From NCBI GenBank assembly GCA_946006915.1, contig CAMFZK010000009.1, forward strand, positions 1-16,118: DNA of 16,118 nt. The letters are read 5' to 3'. Shown piece after piece: positions 14,026-16,118 of this stretch (within the stretch, counting starts at the first letter, position 1; each line of letters opens with the position of its first letter). The notes beneath the pieces were generated by a model. It was not told where the DNA came from. It saw only the letters and a program-made list of their open reading frames with translations, and made no database searches. This DNA comes from an uncultured Clostridia bacterium. GTDB lineage: Bacteria; Bacillota; Clostridia; Oscillospirales; Acutalibacteraceae. Both the position numbers and the translations under genes were made by a program.

Positions 14026-14648
14026 TATGCATATACCTCCTCAAGTTTTGCTACAGCACCCTTAACGATTACCAAAGTATCTGCGTTGATAACGTCATAG
14101 GTGTTGATTGTGTTGATTTGAGCAGACTTAGCACCTTTAATGTTTGCGATACTCTTAACTGCGAATGCATCGTTGTTTTCGAGTACGATAAGTGCTTTCT
14201 TTCCTGCGCCGATAGCGTTTAAGCAGTCGGCTACAACTTTGGTCTTGTAAGTATCGAGTTTTAATTCATCAAGAACGATGAGGTTACCGCCGATAACTTT
14301 GTCAGACAAAGCGGATTTAAGTGCAAGTCGCTTAACCTTTTTGTTGAGAGAGTATGAATAATCTCTCGGCTTCGGTGCGTGAACAATACCACCGTGTCTC
14401 CATTGGGGAGCTCTTGTTGAACCCTGTCTTGCGTGACCGGTTCCCTTTTGTCTCCAAGGCTTTCTGCCACCACCGGAAACTTCTGTACGGGTGAGAGTGG
14501 ACTGTGTGCCTTGTCTTTGATTTGCAAGGTAGTTTACAACTGCAGCGTGCATAACAACTGCGTTGGGTTCAATTCCGAATACAGCGTCGCTTAATGTAAT
14601 GTTACCTACATTTTCGCCTGCCATATTTAGTACTGCTACATTAGGCAT
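14025..14648 (-). CDS. rplD: 50S ribosomal protein L4 (uL4)
   Basis: L4 has a globular domain and a long loop that reaches the narrowest part of the exit tunnel. The 207-residue protein carries the tunnel loop at about 45-98, with GGGRKPWRQKGTGHARQGS (59-77) and PQWRHGGIVHAPKPRDY (81-97). In E. coli, L4 also represses the S10 operon by causing attenuation in the S10 leader. Whether this L4 acts on the different leader seen here (15855-16057) is unknown. It lies 20 nt after rplC and overlaps rplW by one base. Confidence 0.98.
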   Translation of the reverse strand: MPNVAVLNMAGENVGNITLSDAVFGIEPNAVVMHAAVVNYLANQRQGTQSTLTRTEVSGGGRKPWRQKGTGHARQGSTRAPQWRHGGIVHAPKPRDYSYSLNKKVKRLALKSALSDKVIGGNLIVLDELKLDTYKTKVVADCLNAIGAGKKALIVLENNDAFAVKSIANIKGAKSAQINTINTYDVINADTLVIVKGAVAKLEEVYA

Positions 14649-14668
14649 AATATGATACTCTCCTTCCC

Positions 14669-15298
14669 TTAAGCTTTAACGCTGTCGAAAAGAACTACAA
14701 TTCCGCCCTTAGGACCGGGAACAGCGCCTTTGACGGCGATGATATTCTTTTCTGCGTCAACCTTAACTACACTCAAGTTCTGAACGGTTACACGTTCATT
14801 ACCGAGATGTCCTGCCATTCTTTTGCCCTTGAATACTCTTGCGGGGTCAATAACACCCAAAGAGCCGCCGTGACGGTGTACAGGGCCTGTACCGTGAGAT
14901 TCTTTAAGACGGCCAAAGTTCCAGCGTTTTACAACACCTGCGTAACCTTTACCTTTTGAAGTACCTCTTACATCTACCGTGTCGCCTTCTGCAAATACGT
15001 CTGCTTTGATGATGTCGCCAACGTTCATAGCGCTGATGTCATCAAAACGGAACTCACGAAGAACCTTCTTCGGAGCAACGTCGCCTTTTGCGAAGTGACC
15101 TTTCATCGGCTTGTTTACTTTGTTTGCTTTCAAATCGCCGTAGCCGATTTGAACTGCTTCGTAACCGTCGTTCTCGATTGTTTTCTTCTGTGAAATAACA
15201 CAGGGGCCTGCTTCAATAACAGTAACCGGAACAACGTTTCCGTTTGCATCGAAAAGCTGGGTCATACCGAGCTTCTTGCCAACGATACCTTTTTGCAT
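14669..15298 (-). CDS. rplC: 50S ribosomal protein L3 (uL3)
   Basis: L3 starts 50S assembly and reaches the peptidyl transferase centre with a long loop. The 209 residues start MQKGIVGKKLGMTQLFDANG. The loop region has GKGYAGVVKRWNFGR (116-130), HRHGGSLGVIDPARVFKGKRM (about 141-161) and AGHLGNERVTVQNL. The ATG at 15298 has AAAGGAGG upstream. The preceding 177-nt spacer is far longer than usual after rpsJ and is full of repeats. L3 itself is intact. Confidence 0.98.
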   Translation of the reverse strand: MQKGIVGKKLGMTQLFDANGNVVPVTVIEAGPCVISQKKTIENDGYEAVQIGYGDLKANKVNKPMKGHFAKGDVAPKKVLREFRFDDISAMNVGDIIKADVFAEGDTVDVRGTSKGKGYAGVVKRWNFGRLKESHGTGPVHRHGGSLGVIDPARVFKGKRMAGHLGNERVTVQNLSVVKVDAEKNIIAVKGAVPGPKGGIVVLFDSVKA

Positions 15299-15322
15299 TG
15301 TTTTTTCCTCCTTTGGTTATTG

Positions 15323-15339
15323 GTTGGGATTTTCCCAAC
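15323..15339 (-). promoter_or_regulatory. Hairpin upstream of the rplC ribosome-binding site
   Basis: A perfect 7-bp stem GTTGGGA/TCCCAAC closes on a 3-nt loop. It lies about 10 nt upstream of the AAAGGAGG of rplC. No U-run follows on either strand, so it is not a terminator. It could affect rplC translation or mark an RNA processing site in this long spacer. Confidence 0.45.
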
Positions 15340-15354
15340 TTGACCGTAAGTGTG

Positions 15355-15389
15355 AATTTAGAAGTTGGATTTTAGAAATTAGAAAGAAG
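15355..15389. repeat. Five degenerate heptamers (AANTTAG type), inverted relative to the other arrays
   Basis: Five consecutive 7-base units are aatttag, aagttgg, attttag, aaattag and aaagaag. Shifted in phase and read on the other strand they match the TCTAAC-type heptamers at 15433-15460 and 99-133. With the copy at 15433-15460 they form an inverted pair around two small palindromes, so the spacer could fold into one long imperfect stem. The units are more diverged than the other two arrays. Confidence 0.55.
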
Positions 15390-15412
15390 TATCGGAAAAC
15401 CGACTTATATAA

Positions 15413-15427
15413 TGTGCCGACGGCACA
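15413..15427. repeat. Short palindrome in the rpsJ-rplC spacer
   Basis: TGTGCCG and CGGCACA are perfect inverted halves around a single A (15420). A smaller hairpin, TCGG-AAAA-CCGA, lies at 15392-15403. Both are flanked by oppositely oriented heptamer arrays, which makes the whole stretch 15355-15460 look like one compound intergenic repeat rather than unrelated pieces. Confidence 0.6.
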
Positions 15428-15432
15428 CCGCA

Positions 15433-15460
15433 ATCTAACATCTACTGTCTAACATCTGTA
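15433..15460. repeat. Four tandem heptamers (RTCTAAC type)
   Basis: Four consecutive 7-base units are atctaac, atctact, gtctaac and atctgta. They share the core and phase of the array at 99-133, more than 15 kb away. This array lies inside the operon, 15 nt after the rpsJ stop, so it is transcribed. Heptamer tandem repeats of this kind are usually intergenic and vary in copy number between strains; that is general knowledge and is not shown here. Confidence 0.7.
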
Positions 15461-15475
15461 TTGAAACTAACTCGA

Positions 15476-15787
15476 TTAGAGTTTAATTTCAATTTCCACA
15501 CCGGCGGGAAGCTCAAGACTTGTTAACGCTTCAACAGTTTTGTTGGAAGGTCTTATAATGTCTATAAGCCGTTTGTGTGTTCTCATTTCGAACTGTTCGC
15601 GGCTGTCTTTATATTTGTGTACAGCACGAAGGATTGTTACAACTTCTTTTTCGGTGGGTAGCGGTACGGGACCTGATACCCTTGCACCTGTACGTTTAGC
15701 GGTTTCTACAATTTTTTCTGCAGACTGGTCTACAAGCGCGTGGTCGTAACCTTTAATTCGAATTCGAATTTTTTCTTTCACTGCCAT
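15476..15787 (-). CDS. rpsJ: 30S ribosomal protein S10 (uS10, NusE)
   Basis: S10 is a 103-residue protein of the 30S head that also acts, with NusB and NusG, in rRNA antitermination as NusE. The N-terminus MAVKEKIRIRIKGYDHALVD is canonical. GPVPLPT (39-45) begins the ribosome-binding loop, HKYKDSREQFEMRTHKRLID (57-76) is the family signature, and PSNKTVEALTSLELPAGVEI follows. The ATG at 15787 has AAGGAGG upstream. It is the first gene of the operon, preceded by a structured leader and followed by an unusual 177-nt spacer, so S10 may be expressed somewhat independently of L3 and the rest. Confidence 0.98.
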   Translation of the reverse strand: MAVKEKIRIRIKGYDHALVDQSAEKIVETAKRTGARVSGPVPLPTEKEVVTILRAVHKYKDSREQFEMRTHKRLIDIIRPSNKTVEALTSLELPAGVEIEIKL

Positions 15788-15854
15788 GTGAAATTCGCCT
15801 CCTTAAATAGTTGGCGGGCAAAACTTACACCGTGCCGTGTATTTCTTCACTGCA

Positions 15855-15894
15855 CAATATAAAACCGGATTGCTGGGGTTACAGTCAATTCCGG
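15855..15894 (-). terminator. Candidate attenuator (intrinsic terminator) in the rpsJ leader
   Basis: On the minus strand, CCGGAATTG pairs with CAATCCGG with one bulged A, giving 8 bp (15886-15894 with 15865-15872) around a 13-nt loop. A T-rich run TTTTATATT (15856-15864) follows at once. It lies about 70 nt before the rpsJ start and directly after two other stems, so it could be a terminator that decides how much of the transcript enters the operon. The stem is short for its loop, which lowers confidence. Confidence 0.5.
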
Positions 15895-16057
15895 ACGGCA
15901 AATCGCTTTGCCGTTGTACATAAGGTCGCAAGTTTCCTATGTACTCCTAATTCTTTCGCCCGGTTTAAAATCGGACATACTCCGCAGAAATTTCCCCGTT
16001 CTTGACGGGCCACCTCCTGCATCAACGCATGTTTTTACGCCATATTTCCACAGCGTA
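15895..16057 (-). ncRNA. Structured 5' leader RNA of the S10 operon
   Basis: The gene-free stretch upstream of rpsJ folds by eye into consecutive stems on the minus strand, in transcript order. They are TACGCTGT/ATGGCGTA (16036-16057, two G-U pairs); GCAG/CTGC closing a CCCGT/ACGGG hairpin (15984-16020); GTCCG/CGGGC (15958-15976); GTACATA/TATGTAC plus two G:C pairs (15916-15944); and a perfect 8-bp ACGGCAAA/TTTGCCGT with a GCGA tetraloop (15895-15914). The attenuator candidate at 15855-15894 abuts the last. Such density suggests a cis-regulatory leader. The ligand could be a ribosomal protein such as L4 or S10, but this is inference. The leader's 5' end is cut off. Confidence 0.6.
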
Positions 16058-16074
16058 CCTATGAATGATAACAC

Positions 16075-16118
16075 CTGTCTCTTATACACATCTCCGAGCC
16101 CACGAGACGTAGAGGAAT
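16075..16118 (+). other. Illumina Nextera adapter sequence (not genomic)
   Basis: The last 44 bases are a sequencing library artefact. Positions 16075-16093 are the Tn5 mosaic end in reverse complement (CTGTCTCTTATACACATCT). Positions 16094-16108 are the rest of the Nextera read-2 adapter (CCGAGCCCACGAGAC). Positions 16109-16116 (GTAGAGGA) equal the i7 index I know as N712, and the final AT begins the P7 flow-cell sequence. The genomic sequence therefore ends at 16074. This shows an assembly built from untrimmed Nextera reads with short inserts. Confidence 0.98.

Larger units (their letters stand above)
15788..16074 (-). other. Gene-free region upstream of rpsJ
   Basis: No convincing protein-coding gene lies here. 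The longest minus-strand open stretch (about 45 codons from the genomic edge to a TAG near 15940) has no matching start and no resemblance to EF-Tu, the usual upstream neighbour of rpsJ. The content is the structured leader (15895-16057), the attenuator candidate (15855-15894) and a 60-nt run to the ribosome-binding site. That run contains the inverted repeat TACAC/GTGTA around CGGTGC-like sequence (15826-15841). No promoter matching both sigma-A boxes at good spacing was found, so the start of transcription is probably to the right of the window. Confidence 0.7.

Noticed and set aside
15855..15890. Sigma-A-like promoter on the minus strand: TTGACT followed by TTTTATATT
   Set aside because: The spacing to the best -10 match (TATATT) is 21 nt, and 18 nt only reaches TTTTAT. 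The same bases form the attenuator stem and its T-run, which explains them better.
15938..15979. Short reading frame of 13 codons (MSDFKPGERIRST) in the rpsJ leader as a leader peptide
   Set aside because: The GGAG before the ATG is only 1 nt away, too close for initiation, and the codons show no regulatory run of one amino acid.
15995..16020. T-box-like GGTGGCCCG in the rpsJ leader
   Set aside because: The conserved T-box sequence (GGTGG followed by ACCGCG) is incomplete, no stem I features were recognised, and T-boxes control amino-acid genes rather than rpsJ.
16075..16093. Transposon end (Tn5 mosaic end) as a natural mobile element
   Set aside because: It continues exactly into Nextera adapter and index sequence, so it is a library artefact.

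Overview
The window holds one long run of minus-strand housekeeping genes: the fused S10, spc and alpha ribosomal protein operons of a bacterium. I place it in the Firmicutes, class Clostridia, probably a gut-type lineage. The evidence is the low-to-moderate GC, strong AGGAGG ribosome-binding sites before nearly every gene, a zinc-type S14 of 61 residues, zinc-ribbon forms of S4, L24 and L36, an adk-map-KOW-infA-rpmJ block, and rpsD inside the alpha operon between rpsK and rpoA. The placement is inferred from family knowledge and was not tested by a tree.

Layout in transcription order (right to left). About 290 nt of structured, gene-free leader (15788-16074) precede rpsJ. The S10 part follows: rpsJ, rplC, rplD, rplW, rplB, rpsS, rplV, rpsC, rplP, rpmC, rpsQ. 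The spc part is rplN, rplX, rplE, rpsN, rpsH, rplF, rplR, rpsE, rpmD, rplO, secY. The alpha part is adk, map, a KOW-domain gene, infA, rpmJ, rpsM, rpsK, rpsD, rpoA, rplQ. This makes 32 genes, 26 of them for ribosomal proteins, all intact and with no foreign gene inserted. Most spacers are 11-25 nt, and five junctions overlap as TAATG, which suggests translational coupling. A strong two-way terminator (137-165) closes the unit. The tail of an unidentified plus-strand gene (2-97) converges on it.

The genes form a growth module: ribosomal proteins, initiation factor IF-1, the SecY translocon, adenylate kinase, methionine aminopeptidase and the RNA polymerase alpha subunit.

No new enzyme system or mobile gene cassette is visible. 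The unusual content is between the genes: the leader with a candidate attenuator before rpsJ; heptamer repeats in two spacers; a 177-nt spacer after rpsJ; a 134-nt spacer before rplB holding an 80-bp element with inverted ends; switchable hairpins before rpoA; and a long inverted repeat after rplQ. The last 44 bases (16075-16118) are not genomic: they match an Illumina Nextera adapter with an index, so the true sequence ends at 16074.
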